A DNA stretch of 64,000 nt from Anaerococcus prevotii DSM 20548. GTDB lineage: Bacteria; Bacillota; Clostridia; Tissierellales; Peptoniphilaceae. The notes under the pieces are model-generated. The model did no database searches. It saw only the letters and a program-made list of their open reading frames with translations, and was not told where the DNA came from. This document shows positions 36,801 through 46,236 of the stretch, piece after piece. How positions within the stretch are numbered: position 1 is the stretch's first letter; each line of letters begins with the position of its first letter. Where the stretch lies: positions 1,546,501 to 1,610,500 of the forward strand of contig NC_013171.1 in NCBI RefSeq assembly GCF_000024105.1. The letters are read 5' to 3'. The position numbers were made by a program, and so were the translations under genes.

Positions 36801-39800
36801 CAGATTCGGATGAAGTCTGCTTCGCACCGTTGACATCTTTGTCATATGGATCAGGTTTGATAAATTTGTCTCGGTCTGTTCCACTTTCTTTTTCTTCAAG
36901 GTTTTCGTATAGTGGCTTGCCATCAGTATTAAATTGCAAATTGCCACTTTTATCGAGTTTAGCTCTCTTGAGAGTAAAGACTGCTCCCTTTATATTTTCA
37001 TAGCTAGCTAGGTCTTTTTTGACAAAGCTTAGGTCTGTTGTCTTAAGGAAGTTTGTTACCTGAACATCATCAATTCCCTTGTAAGGAGCATCTGGTCTTG
37101 CTGGGTCTGACCTGTGGTCGTCCGGGATGATTTTGGTAAATTGGTCAAAAACTCTTTTACCTTCCACTGTCCCAAAGTCTATACCTTTGACTTTTTTGCC
37201 AAGTAGTTCATCTTCTATTTTATTTTTATCTAAGGCCCAGTTTGGATCATCCTTATTTGCTGGCAATGTCTCAGTGAAGGAGAAGTTTATTTCCATGTAG
37301 TCGTCGTCAGATGGTTTTTTGAAGTTGCCATCTTTATCTTTTGCAACTTGAACCTTGAAATACCACTTCTTAGGATTGCCATTTTCATCTTTTGGTAGCC
37401 TGTAGGTTTCGTTAGGAGCATTAATCTCTGTAAGCTCATATAGACCTGGTGATAATTCTCTGAAGTAGTTATCTCCTGGAAGACCAGTCGCTTCTGATAC
37501 ACCATCAAAGGCCTCTTCGCCGTATACTGGAGATTTTTTATTAATTACCTGGTCGCTCTTTAGCAACTTTCTAGCTTTAAATTGAGCTCCTGTAAGAACA
37601 CCACCGTTTTCATTAACCTTGGTAATTCTTAGCGGAATCCTAAAGCCTGTCTCGCCTTTATTATAAATATCCATGGTGTTACCATTGGCAATGGATACTT
37701 TTATGGTATCTTTTGCAGCTTGTATAGAATCGCTATTGATTTGATAAACCGATTGATTTGGTAGGGCCCAAGCCTTGGCTAGGCTGTCTTGTCTAGTGTA
37801 AACTAGCCTATAAGACTTGTTAGAATCAAGCTTATGGCTAAATGTTATTTTGCCTTGGTTTACAGCATCTATTGTTTCTAATGGGGCTGTGCCATTTTCT
37901 TCGAAAAGCTCGAGCTTACCTGGAGAGGAAGTAGCATCTGGTTGTACTTCCTTTCCATCAACAGATCCAGAATAGGTGAAGTTGACCTCTAGGGTCTTAT
38001 CCCCCTCACTTGGTGTTGTAGAATCTTCTACAAATGTCGCACTTACTGTTACATCTGATGCTGGCATTTTGAACGTATTGCCAGTAACTGTTACTGGTTT
38101 ACCTTTTGCTGTTACGACATAATTACCAAATTTATATCCTTGGGCAGGAGTTGCTGATAAGGTGATAGTTTCACCTGCTTTTGCAGATGTTGGATTCGCA
38201 CTTACTGTTCCGCCTGTTTGTGGCTGATCTAGATTTACTTTATAAGTCTCTGGTGTTGTAGTAATTTCTTCAAATTCTGCACTTACTATCACATCAGATT
38301 CTGGCATATTAAATTCATAAACATTTGAATTAACTTTTGTAGTTACATCATTGCTATTTACAATTAATTTTGCTAGTTTGTAATTGTTTTCTGGTGACAC
38401 TGTTAGCACAACTTTAGTTCCAGGACTTATATTTTCCTTAGGATTTGCAACTACACTACCATGTGTCATTTTTTCAAATGTGATGTTATAAGTTGTTTCT
38501 TTATTTATAGCATCTTCATTATCATATCCTTTTGCATATATGCTTGAGGTTTTCTTTTGGCCTACTCCATCTAGATAGTAACCTATTTTTAGGCCGATTT
38601 TTTCTCCCTCACTATAAGGTACTTCTAATTCTATCAGAACAGGTTTATCTGTAGTACTATCAGTAGAAAATCTTGCTAAATTGACGTTATTGTTGTATTT
38701 ATCATATGGGTTTACTTTATACTTAACGTCTTTAGGTGTTCCAAGAATTTTTTCAAGTGTTGAGCCTTTATCAACTTCTTCCGCACTTAATACTTTTACA
38801 CTATTATATGTTGCTGTTCCATTAAATCTTTCAAATTCTAAAAATTGTTTTATCTTTTTATTTGGATGAATTAAGATTTGTTGTCTATATGCCTTGTTTC
38901 CGTCATCTTTATTGATAGAAATAATCTTGGATTCAACCCTATTACCTGTATCATTGGTGTAGATTTTCTCAGCATCGGACTTATTAGGGTCAACACTTTG
39001 CCAACTACTAACAGATGCACCTACATTTTGTAGAACATGGTCGTCGCCTATTTCTAGTCCATCTGAGAAAGGTTGTGACATTAGTCTATTAAATTGTAAT
39101 GGTTCTGATACATCAAGTCCTACCATCCTGAATCTTGGACTCATTGATGGGTCTTGTATTATGCTTCTGGCTTGAAGGCCTTGGCCAGTGAAGGCTGGGT
39201 CATCTTTGTTTTCAGATCTAATTGTTCTGCCTTTTTCGTCAACTTTTACATACCATAGCTTGGTTGTTCTTTCATAACCTGCAGGTCCTCTGAATTCTTC
39301 TAGGACGTAGTAGCCTGGTTTTAAGTTGTCGAAGGTTATGATACCTTGGTTTTCTGGTAAACTTGATGGGTCTTGGCCTATCCTAAATCTCTTGCCATTA
39401 CTGTCTATAGCGTAGGATATCTTACCACCATCATTGGTTGGGAAGTTTTTATATCCGGCTATACCCATTTTATTCCTATCAGCTTCAGTCATCCTCTTAG
39501 CATCTTCTTCTGTTAGGTAGAGGATGATTGGAACACCCGGACTTACTTTTTGGATGTATTCTTTAGCATAGCCTGCTGGGTTTTTCTCTATTTCAAAACT
39601 GCTATTTGCTGTATAGAGTCTAAAGTAGGCACGTCTTAGACCTACGTCTATTTGTGGATTTTCTACAAGCTTGCCATCCTTGTCTATATAGGATAGGGCA
39701 GTACCTGTTTTTCTTATTGTGAAAGATCCTAGTTGCTCGCCTTCTTTGAAGTCGATTACACCCTTAAAGATTGCGTGGTCGCCAAGCTCTGTGTTGGAGT

Positions 39801-42800
39801 TTGGGTCCCTTACTATGACCTTCATCTCTCCTACATTGGCTACAGCTTCTGCTTCTACCTTTAGTAGGATGTCATTAGCCTTGTCATAGCCTTCTGGAGG
39901 ATTTGTTTCTCTTAGGATGTAGTACTTACCAAATTCTAGGCCATTGAGGTGGAAGAGTCCCTTCTCATCTTGGGTAATTCCTGTTTGTATTGGTTTGAAA
40001 TTGCCACTATCGTCCTTTTCTCCTATGATTGCTCCATAGAAGTCTGAGTTGTAGAGGTCGAAGCTTACTGGTTTTCCATCTTTGCCAGTAAGTTTTCTTG
40101 TTGCCTCTTCTTTATCTACGATAGGTTTGCCATCTTTATCTTTTATGATATTGCCTTGTCCATCTTTCTTAAGCTCACCTAAGTATTTCTTGAAGCTTAT
40201 ATCGATTTTTCTAGGCTTATTAGTTAATTCATAAACAGATTGTTCCTTATTAGGATCTATATTTACTTCAGTACCGTCTTTCTTGACTTCATAGACAGTC
40301 TTTACAAGGTCACCATTTTTGTCTTCACGAACTTCTATCCTCCAATATGAATCTGTCACTTGGTATCCATATGGGGCTTGGATTTCTGTTAGCTTGTAGT
40401 TACCTACTACTAAGTTATCGAAACGGAAGTAGCCTTTATCCTTTGATGTGTTTGAAGCACGGTCTTCTTGGCCATGTATTAAAGAATCTGTTGTCAGATC
40501 TCTTAGGTAGGTGGACCCGTCTCTGGTCCATAGGGATTCGAGTCTGAATCTAGCATCTGTTAGACCTTGTTTTTCTTCTCCCTTTGTAAATTCTCTGATT
40601 TTCCTAAATTCTATATCAGTATCTTTTGGATGGTTTCTGATTATAGTTTTACCATTTTCCTTATCTGTTGGAGCATTTTCTCCGACAAATTCTACTATAA
40701 CTGTATTCTTTCCTTGAGAATCTTTACCTTCCTTAGCTTCTAAGAGGTAAAGAGGTGCTTTTTTGTAGCCGGATGGGACTACTGTTTCTTCTAGGACATA
40801 AAAACCAGCTGGAATTTGTTCAAATTTGAAGTCTGATGTGTTGCCTGTTGATGTTTTGTCATAGGCTTGGTCATAGTCAGAATCTTTTAGGCTCTTTATT
40901 TTACTTTCTGCATCTTTTAAATCTGTAGCATGAATTTTTCTTAGTCTAAATTTTGCTCCTTGTAAATTTACAAACATATTTTTCTTTGTAAATTCAAGTT
41001 TACCGAGGTTATCCTCTATATTTGTTACATTGACTTTGATTTTGTTTTCTTTATCAAGTTCTACAAGAGGTGTTTTGCCGTCAGTATCTTTTGGAACGGT
41101 GGTTTGATCGATAGTTACTTTTGTTTCAAAACCATCGTTGACATGGATTCTTGGAAGTTTTTTGGCATCGTATGAACCATTGTCTGGGTTGATTTCTTTT
41201 CTTATGACTGTGATATCAAAGTCTTTGATTTTTTCAAAACCTTGTGGGGCTTTAACTTCTTGGACCTTGTAGCTACCTGGTCTTAGGTAAAGTTTGTGAG
41301 CCTTCTTATCATCTGTTGATGTCCATTCTTTCCACTCACCTGTATCAATATTGGTAAATCTAAATTTGGCATCTTTAAGTTTTGTACCGTCTTTTTTATA
41401 CTTATCAATCTCGATTGGAGCCATGACACGACCTGCGATTAGCTCTTGGTATTTACCTTCATCTGTATGTGAGTAGAATACAAGCTTAACTGAATCAGCC
41501 TTGTCATCGTCCCAGTCATTACCATCTTTATAAGAGTCTATGACTTTTTTATAAAGCCTTTTTGCCATCTCATATTGGGTAGATTGAACTGGTGGGTAGT
41601 TTTTAATCCTTGTTTCATTGTCCTTTAATAGTCTTGCTCCACTATCATGTTTTCTATCATCCTTTGTACCGTCAAAGGAATCTTCAAACAACCAACTACC
41701 ATCATCGGTTCGTACTCTTGTACCTGTGAGGGTGAAATCTACCTTCCATTCATCTACGTTGTAGTTTGATGGTGCATCAAAATAATCTTTTGATAAGGCT
41801 TTACCATCTGTGAAGTGGTGGATTACCCTTTGGTACATAGACGACTCGATGAGTCTATGCATTTCTTTATTGTTGTTTTCTTGTGAGTATTCTTTTTTAA
41901 CTTCTTCACCATAGAAGTAGATTTTCTTCATTAGCTCTTCCATGGCTTGGCCTTGGGTCTTATTACCATTATTTAGGTAAACTGTACCTCCTCCGAAATC
42001 CTTGCCTGGTTGGTATCCATTGCCCTTTGTTAAAAGTGTTTTTAAACTATAAGTACCAGATTGGTTATCTATAGATTCATTTAGTCTTGTTATGAGGTAG
42101 TCACCTGATACATCCTCGTGGATATCTAGGAAGACCTTGGTATTGCCTGTGTATACTGGGGCATTGACACGGTCGTTGAAACAAGATACCATATCGAAGT
42201 TTCTATTGATACGCATGATTGGGTATGGACTTTCTATATAGGCTATGTAGCCATTGGCTAGGTCTGCGTTGGAGATTTTCTCTGTAAAGAGGTTTACTCG
42301 GCCGCCTTCATAATCGTAAGACTCGTCGATGTTAAATTTCTTTTTGTCTTTTAGGTTAGGCCTAAAGTTGTAGGTATCGTCTCTTCCTCCAGTTTGATTA
42401 GAATACTCATAGGATACTATGGTACCTGGGAAGTACTGACCATTTTGTAAGACTACATCTCCTGCTTGGGTAGTTCTCCTATAGCCACCGTCTTTTAGTG
42501 GTAGGTAGTAGACCTTTTTAGCTTTTATCTTTCTTTTAGCTTGGCCATTGTTTCTATCAAAATCAGGATTATCTAGGGCTGGGTCTTGGGTCTCGCCACG
42601 TCTGATTAAATCTAGGGCGTACCAATCTACCTTAGTATCTGATTTTCTGTTTGCTGTTATGGTCCTGGTGTTGTCGTAGTAGAATCTCTCGTTGGTAAAC
42701 CTATCTGTTAGGCCGAGGAAGGTTGCAGGAATATTTGTTTCAACTAGGTTGAATGGGACTTCTGCAAATCTTCTAGCACCTTCTACACCCTTTATCCATT

Positions 42801-45507
42801 TGAGTGGGGTTGGGATAGAGTTATATTTTTTTAGAATATCGTCTAACATGCCCTTGATGTAGTTATTATCTGGGTTGATTCTAAAGCCTATGGAGTAGGT
42901 TTCGTGAACTTGGTTAGGGTCAATTGTTGCTTTGACCTTGATGTATAATTTGTCGCCAAGATCATTTTTACTTATTTGTGAGTTTTGGCTTAAAAGTTCT
43001 CCAAGATTTGTTGAAGAAATATAACCATCTGTTGTATCTAGGTCATCCTTGTTTTTAGATGCCCTGTAGTAGATGTTTGTAAGGCCTTGGTTGGCTGATC
43101 CAAATACTGTTAGGTTTAGATTGTCAAATTTAAGTTCGTTCTTAGGGTCGATGAGCTTATCTGTATCGACTTCTATATCCCATTCTACATAGGCTCCTGT
43201 TAGTCTGGACTTATCCAAATCCACTAGCTTATCTATTACCTTTCCCTCATTATCCTTAAGTTTTTGGGAAGTTGTTCTCCAATTTAGTTGGTAAGGGTAG
43301 GTACCTGATTTAGTCTCTCCCTCATCTTTCACATGGAAGTCTGATAATACTGGAGAGTCTGATTTTTTATAAATCGTGATTGGGTCATCACTTTGAACAG
43401 GGTTGTTCTTTGGTGCCGCCTTGATTTGGACTGTGATAGGGTCTTGGTTAGCAATATTTACAATATCAAAACCAAGGATTTGATTAATCTTTAATGTAAC
43501 ATCACTTGTTACTTTAGATATGAAGATATACCTAATGTAATGGTCATTTCCATTCTCATAATAGGCACCGTGGGCTACTACATTTCCGCTGGCATCTCTC
43601 AGAGGTTTGATAGGGTTGTCTTTGACTGCCTTTAGGTAAGGGCCTAATTTTATATCAAAGTACCAACCTGATGGGATTGGCCAAGCAGGACTTGCCTTTA
43701 CATTCATCTCTGTCTTTAGGTTAAAAGCTTTATCTTCAAAAGAGTTTGAGGATCTTGGAGTAGAATCCAATAGTAAGTTAGGCCTAAAGTTTTCCTTCCT
43801 GTCCTTTTCTACAAGAGCCTTGATGGCAGCGTCGTTGGCTGTCATTAGTTTTGCTTGGTCTTCTCTTGTGAGTTTGTATTTTTCTCCTAGGCTTGTTAGA
43901 AGATTTTGGATGTCTTCTATTCCTTTCGTTTTATCAGCGAGGGCAGCCTTTAGTTCGGCGTCTGCCTTAGAGAGATTGGAGTCTTCCTTGACTTCTATCT
44001 TGGCCTTGTTTTCTTCGTCTTTCGTAGGAGATTTTTCCTTTAAGGCCTTGAGGAGGTCTTCCTTCTCCTTAGCTTCCTTTTCTGCCTGAAGTTTATCTCT
44101 AGCTTCTTTTTCCTTGGCTTCTTGTTCTCTTTTAGCCTTCTCTTCGGCTTCTTTTTTCTCAGCAGCAGATTTTGCTTCTTCTGCCTTTTTGGCTTCTTCG
44201 GCTTGTTTTTCTACTTCTGCCTTCTTAGCTTCTTCGGCTTTTCTTTCCTCTTCGGCCTTGGCCTTTTCTTCAGCTACCTTCTTTTCTTCTTCAGTCTTTT
44301 TCGCTGCTTCTTCGTCATCGTCTGAGGAATTTTCTTCTTCCTTGACAAAGCGTGGGCTTTTGACTTCTCTGCCATTTATCTTGTGGCTTTCGATTTTGGT
44401 GTTTTTCTTATCAGTCTTACTTGTCACTGTAAGTTTAAGGATATATGAAGCAGGTATATCTAGGTCGAGCTTTTCTTGGTAAGGAACTTTTACAGAGAAT
44501 TCCTTCTTTATATTAAAGCCCTTATTATCTGCCTTGTAGTAGTCAAGAGATATTTCTGTATCTTCTTTTTTGAGATTTTCTAGATTAATTGCATAGTTGA
44601 TTTTGTTTTTCTCATTTACTTTGGATTCTTCATCGCCCTTGTCCTTGGAGATGATGTAATCAGTGTAGATTACCGTATCCACTTCTCCATCGTCCTTCTT
44701 GTAGGAGATAGATCTTAGGGCATCTTCTGCTTCCTTGATGTGGGTAAGCTTTAGCTCTTTGGTCTTATCTTCCTTTTCATATTCTACGAACTTGTAGGAA
44801 ATTCTTTGAAGAATTAAGTTAAATTGTCCTATGTCTAGTGATAAATCCATTGAGTATAGCTTGTTTGTATCGATTGCTTTTTTATCGATCGAAGCTTCTA
44901 CAGTATATGTAATCTCCTTTTCAAAGCTTGGACTTGTAAGATTAAGGCTTTGAATATCGTCTTGTTTATTTGACTTATCATCTCTTTTCTCTTCCTTGCC
45001 ATCAATTTCGACCTTAGTAAGCTTGATGTCTTTGAGATCTTGGTTTGGGTTTAGCATTAGGCTTAGGCTTATCTTGTTGTTTGGGTTATGGTAAGATTTT
45101 TCCTTCTTGGCCACTTTGATATCATAGATTATTCCATCACGATTATCATTAAGCCTTGCCTTTTGGCTAAGTATGTAGTTACGAGAATCTTCCTCGGCTA
45201 TGGTAGAAGCTTCTTCCTGTGGGGCTTCTTCTATGAACTCAGCTGTCTCAGCTGGATTAGTTTCTTCTATATATTCGCTATAGACTTTCTCGCCCTCTTC
45301 TATGTAGGTGTCTTCGGTCGTGTCTTCTATGTATGTATCCTCATATGTCTCTTCTCCTCCTCCGCTATCAGCAAGTCTTATGACCGTAGGCATCTCTTTA
45401 GGTCTTTTCGTGCCGGCTGAGGCGAATACGTTTGTAGGTATGGACATGGTTATAGCTAATATTAGTGAAAATAGCTTTACGATAAACTCTCTTGATCTCT
45501 TGTTCAT
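30862..45507 (-). CDS. Giant Cna-B-repeat cell-wall surface protein (4,881 aa)
   Basis: Very large exported adhesin or shaft-like protein. Residues 1-31 are a signal peptide (KLFSLILAITMSIPTNVFAS). About residues 390-490 are a charged helical segment rich in EEAKKAEE. A large ligand-type N-region runs to about 1400. Then about 16 Cna-B/SpaA-like segments are marked by E-boxes such as YKVQEVKAPQGF, YVLEETVVPSGY, YKLTEIQAPYGY, YHLEETRAPDGY and YQIVETKAPTGY. Two InlB-B-like repeats (HGSVVANP and GGTVSANPTSAKAGE, residues about 2340-2500) separate the first five from the rest. The end is YPYTGG, a helix and KKKYQTK, a sortase signal variant. AAAGGAG precedes the ATG. The frame is unbroken over 14.6 kb, which argues for function. 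It probably binds host surfaces; this is inferred. Confidence 0.93.
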   Translation of the reverse strand: MNKRSREFIVKLFSLILAITMSIPTNVFASAGTKRPKEMPTVIRLADSGGGEETYEDTYIEDTTEDTYIEEGEKVYSEYIEETNPAETAEFIEEAPQEEASTIAEEDSRNYILSQKARLNDNRDGIIYDIKVAKKEKSYHNPNNKISLSLMLNPNQDLKDIKLTKVEIDGKEEKRDDKSNKQDDIQSLNLTSPSFEKEITYTVEASIDKKAIDTNKLYSMDLSLDIGQFNLILQRISYKFVEYEKEDKTKELKLTHIKEAEDALRSISYKKDDGEVDTVIYTDYIISKDKGDEESKVNEKNKINYAINLENLKKEDTEISLDYYKADNKGFNIKKEFSVKVPYQEKLDLDIPASYILKLTVTSKTDKKNTKIESHKINGREVKSPRFVKEEENSSDDDEEAAKKTEEEKKVAEEKAKAEEERKAEEAKKAEVEKQAEEAKKAEEAKSAAEKKEAEEKAKREQEAKEKEARDKLQAEKEAKEKEDLLKALKEKSPTKDEENKAKIEVKEDSNLSKADAELKAALADKTKGIEDIQNLLTSLGEKYKLTREDQAKLMTANDAAIKALVEKDRKENFRPNLLLDSTPRSSNSFEDKAFNLKTEMNVKASPAWPIPSGWYFDIKLGPYLKAVKDNPIKPLRDASGNVVAHGAYYENGNDHYIRYIFISKVTSDVTLKINQILGFDIVNIANQDPITVQIKAAPKNNPVQSDDPITIYKKSDSPVLSDFHVKDEGETKSGTYPYQLNWRTTSQKLKDNEGKVIDKLVDLDKSRLTGAYVEWDIEVDTDKLIDPKNELKFDNLNLTVFGSANQGLTNIYYRASKNKDDLDTTDGYISSTNLGELLSQNSQISKNDLGDKLYIKVKATIDPNQVHETYSIGFRINPDNNYIKGMLDDILKKYNSIPTPLKWIKGVEGARRFAEVPFNLVETNIPATFLGLTDRFTNERFYYDNTRTITANRKSDTKVDWYALDLIRRGETQDPALDNPDFDRNNGQAKRKIKAKKVYYLPLKDGGYRRTTQAGDVVLQNGQYFPGTIVSYEYSNQTGGRDDTYNFRPNLKDKKKFNIDESYDYEGGRVNLFTEKISNADLANGYIAYIESPYPIMRINRNFDMVSCFNDRVNAPVYTGNTKVFLDIHEDVSGDYLITRLNESIDNQSGTYSLKTLLTKGNGYQPGKDFGGGTVYLNNGNKTQGQAMEELMKKIYFYGEEVKKEYSQENNNKEMHRLIESSMYQRVIHHFTDGKALSKDYFDAPSNYNVDEWKVDFTLTGTRVRTDDGSWLFEDSFDGTKDDRKHDSGARLLKDNETRIKNYPPVQSTQYEMAKRLYKKVIDSYKDGNDWDDDKADSVKLVFYSHTDEGKYQELIAGRVMAPIEIDKYKKDGTKLKDAKFRFTNIDTGEWKEWTSTDDKKAHKLYLRPGSYKVQEVKAPQGFEKIKDFDITVIRKEINPDNGSYDAKKLPRIHVNDGFETKVTIDQTTVPKDTDGKTPLVELDKENKIKVNVTNIEDNLGKLEFTKKNMFVNLQGAKFRLRKIHATDLKDAESKIKSLKDSDYDQAYDKTSTGNTSDFKFEQIPAGFYVLEETVVPSGYKKAPLYLLEAKEGKDSQGKNTVIVEFVGENAPTDKENGKTIIRNHPKDTDIEFRKIREFTKGEEKQGLTDARFRLESLWTRDGSTYLRDLTTDSLIHGQEDRASNTSKDKGYFRFDNLVVGNYKLTEIQAPYGYQVTDSYWRIEVREDKNGDLVKTVYEVKKDGTEVNIDPNKEQSVYELTNKPRKIDISFKKYLGELKKDGQGNIIKDKDGKPIVDKEEATRKLTGKDGKPVSFDLYNSDFYGAIIGEKDDSGNFKPIQTGITQDEKGLFHLNGLEFGKYYILRETNPPEGYDKANDILLKVEAEAVANVGEMKVIVRDPNSNTELGDHAIFKGVIDFKEGEQLGSFTIRKTGTALSYIDKDGKLVENPQIDVGLRRAYFRLYTANSSFEIEKNPAGYAKEYIQKVSPGVPIILYLTEEDAKRMTEADRNKMGIAGYKNFPTNDGGKISYAIDSNGKRFRIGQDPSSLPENQGIITFDNLKPGYYVLEEFRGPAGYERTTKLWYVKVDEKGRTIRSENKDDPAFTGQGLQARSIIQDPSMSPRFRMVGLDVSEPLQFNRLMSQPFSDGLEIGDDHVLQNVGASVSSWQSVDPNKSDAEKIYTNDTGNRVESKIISINKDDGNKAYRQQILIHPNKKIKQFLEFERFNGTATYNSVKVLSAEEVDKGSTLEKILGTPKDVKYKVNPYDKYNNNVNLARFSTDSTTDKPVLIELEVPYSEGEKIGLKIGYYLDGVGQKKTSSIYAKGYDNEDAINKETTYNITFEKMTHGSVVANPKENISPGTKVVLTVSPENNYKLAKLIVNSNDVTTKVNSNVYEFNMPESDVIVSAEFEEITTTPETYKVNLDQPQTGGTVSANPTSAKAGETITLSATPAQGYKFGNYVVTAKGKPVTVTGNTFKMPASDVTVSATFVEDSTTPSEGDKTLEVNFTYSGSVDGKEVQPDATSSPGKLELFEENGTAPLETIDAVNQGKITFSHKLDSNKSYRLVYTRQDSLAKAWALPNQSVYQINSDSIQAAKDTIKVSIANGNTMDIYNKGETGFRIPLRITKVNENGGVLTGAQFKARKLLKSDQVINKKSPVYGEEAFDGVSEATGLPGDNYFRELSPGLYELTEINAPNETYRLPKDENGNPKKWYFKVQVAKDKDGNFKKPSDDDYMEINFSFTETLPANKDDPNWALDKNKIEDELLGKKVKGIDFGTVEGKRVFDQFTKIIPDDHRSDPARPDAPYKGIDDVQVTNFLKTTDLSFVKKDLASYENIKGAVFTLKRAKLDKSGNLQFNTDGKPLYENLEEKESGTDRDKFIKPDPYDKDVNGAKQTSSESAGVLFKNISQGTYILQETKPADGYMLDDNFLAITFSADKDGAWKQEIVAYEKIDGKYVKVEKPGHLFQKGSKDNLDIVFNNKAYIDLKFQKIEGKKGEKGADIPVESADFKLTQVDENGKKVEGGYDKTIYSYANSHFEFKYLPLGRYKLQETRAITKFEKPDPWFFNVVQDKVTHKLKIEFENDPDGTLDKSIGFKTKANGEPDYDKDGNYQDIKIRNYSKTNFSFKKLSSDLDDDGNKKALKDAYFRLTKVRFSMDKDAKSYEYHEEKEGAGLKKYVHGKKVTEYDPEGKITKYTYDGTEIKDGENYKPDAISNATGKYSALRRSQSNGNVDFQGLGEGIYQLEEVGIPEGYQSDNKQFKWIFKVEKTDDGLQIVRTYKDKDGKSHDVEEEYFKKYDPDYYKKYVDNKFNKNSNIEGDGKKNPYEITNTKTTTNLKWKKIGGRNTDNVIKKETKFLLLKTSNDPNDLESAKSGQSEFPPYQVESEDGNFEITNLAKGVYVLMETKAPDGYDKMDRQIGIKIYEDKNGALQKEYFEIKITDKEGEKTKELVKSSGNFQNLLNTGITNSKVLTDKDGTFYVINKSKPYFFNLYKGFMEGKEFKNITKGKLKVKIYADPKDTKNTDKNVYKQEIDLSEEAPYRIDLNNNIQFGRDYLLEEVEAPDGYSKSKYKYKLRFSYDNSWSTPFVATLVEVLDEKGVTLKGTATTGQKGNISDSGQYLGDGKSINSGFPFRIVNKKTEVEFTKFGEDEKAEGGKKPLKDVKFYLEKQDPDDIHKENKGYYPLTKNMEMIKPKIGDDGRKTYYYISKETGKEVAVNNFNPEKITDPPVGIYKSGDDGKFKITNLTDGYYRVIEPEAPEYEKDKKYMKVNGPIKTFRVVNGRVLIYTVDKDNKTIEKEVDGTNEATVTHIINQKPGKGEFELTKVDEKGDPLEKVEFTLHKTDADETPIGDEVYRTGADGKVKFTGLPYGYYWLKESKTKDGYILDTKKKLIALGGDKEWKVPEKPKDDVSKSIIFDGKQEDLVSTADSKRTNVVYPNKAEGIFAKYKFKIDEKADIRPGDYFTIKFSDNVDLDGINKDYYDKGQKGDQYFNIIGPAGLLAKAKVNDDRRSITYTFTEYVKDYKPESMSMFLQLFPNRRKVDHTQDIEVTADIGHNTDTTDPDYSKYHYSDSINIDYRGYNDKVGYNGYQNPTSDISSYMLRLDPEHKTFTAIVYYNPWNKYLTNKNITFTADQDIIQNSLSVKTYRKSGWGSHSDGWKDEDLPDSYDADFSKNLTYISDFYRYEPIGNTGNTRKIYIPNDNLNQNTFNRNTYVIEIKGQLAGKDVKSLKTTVDYKDHNVSTLRNNGYYYYENTYTGNFETWSQFFNPGASGNVNKEIKLVNFKNKIEFAKVDGGVLSNVVDKEAENPNTLKDLGIGNPIKGAEFKLIKDGTDVDKSTRTSDENGIFSWEGLAPGNYEVIETKTPDDKIYDLPKDAISSFEVDKDGNIVNVKENKQILENYRKAQIRIRKTDQDGEPLAGAKFTLTPKSGQKNPDKPSENYPAYTYESNKDGIVEFKKLPAGKYHLEETRAPDGYTKTGRVYYLEVTRDGKVKWENSFYDSYNNMKIVDVNTYTGQDQENIRTKIVGIDRENKRFRQIVTIKAKSSELEKSRLILESKAEGIRLSQANTEVRVVQYEGDQIKAKDNSTYTVDINNGENPNLTIRINPPYRNEDKNKPVGSGTSTSQEKNDVDIERTYKVIVDMPYGEEEIAGSKISYDIGKISEKTGKVEFTQNDEVKVVDKYAKKNQYSDHRKYTSPLNYKAQYLQREMNLVTTDIANIKQPDIYLKKVDADDKTALAGAEFELQKMNGKTIESIRKATSDKDGNFGFEGLEDGNYQIVETKAPTGYVLSEKIVYKFKVAWGKIQKVDKESGVAEKKELLVGEKKNSTDNRIEITNKKAQYPYTGGSGVWIGFTILGVLTMTAAGIYLSQKKKYQTK

Positions 45508-45697
45508 GGTATCTCCTTTTTACAGTACTTTGTTAAAGCGAGAGGACGAAGATCCCCTTTCTAATTAAAATTTATGTAATTATATTCTCCTTTGGATACT
45601 AAATTATATTTCAAATCTTAGCATCCTTCCTATTAATATTCTAACTTAAATAAAAAATAAAAACAAGACTTTTCGAAGAATTTTATATATATTTTTT

Positions 45698-45743
45698 AAA
45701 AACCCAATATATCTAAAAAATGTTTCGTTATGTTTGGGTTTTT
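45698..45743. terminator. Hairpin upstream of the giant gene
   Basis: AAAAACCCAA and TTGGGTTTTT pair around a 26-nt loop, with A- and T-tracts that let it work on both strands. It separates the giant gene's leader from the repeat and toxin region. Confidence 0.55.
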
Positions 45744-45754
45744 ATTAAGAGTTG

Positions 45755-46030
45755 GAGATCGATAGTGCGGAAGTTAGGATTGGTGTAATTTTAGGTATCT
45801 CTAATGCGCTAGGGATAAAGGACACAGTCTCGAATTCGCTCGACATAAGGGAGGGCACTCACTTAGCTTTTTATAAGGAGACTTCTTCTTTCCTCCTCAT
45901 ATTAAGCACCAGTTTTCCCTTACTTCGACATTGTGGAGAAGTCTCCTTGATTGGGATATTTGCTTGGGTAAGTTGTTCTGTGATATTTACATGTCGTCTT
46001 AAGCTGGAGGCTTTGTTGAAGTGGAAGGAA
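45755..46030. repeat. Mosaic intergenic repeat block 3
   Basis: Contains TTCCCTTACTTCGACATTGT at 45915, a CTCGACATAAGGG box at 45838, and the TTACATGTCGTC...CTGGAGGC segment at 45988. The last 80 bp are repeated at 46716-46790 and 47441-47510. No gene is supported. Confidence 0.75.
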
Positions 46031-46171
46031 CTAATATAAGTACTTTATGACTAATTAAATCAATTCATTCAATAGAATTATAAGTTTTGAGCATAGATAA
46101 AGATTTTGAATAGTTCATTTATATATTTTTAGAATATTGAAATTCTTACGGTTTGAAGTATTATAGTAGTA

Positions 46172-46232
46172 ACCATGAAGCTGAACACTAGCATGGAATC
46201 AAAAAAGACGAGCCTGCATGCTCGTCTTTTTG
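46172..46232 (+). ncRNA. Antisense RNA (antitoxin) of toxin locus, copy 2
   Basis: A promoter-like pair (TTGAAA at 46137-46142 and TATAGT at 46162-46167, spacing 19) points into a transcript of about 60 nt ending at GACGAGC...GCTCGTC-TTTTT (46207-46231). The transcript holds ATGAAGCTGAACAC and AGCATGGAATC; near-identical words, ATGAAACTGAACAC and CGCATAGAATC, lie across the toxin start on the same strand. These are the direct repeats by which Fst-type RNA II pairs with the toxin mRNA. The shared terminator works on both strands, as in par of pAD1. Confidence 0.65.
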
Positions 46233-46236
46233 TATG

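Noticed and set aside
44114-44482. Open frame opposite the EEAKKAEE region of the giant gene
   Set aside because: It is a Ser/Ala-rich shadow of a repeated charged segment with no ribosome site; the minus-strand frame is clearly the real one.
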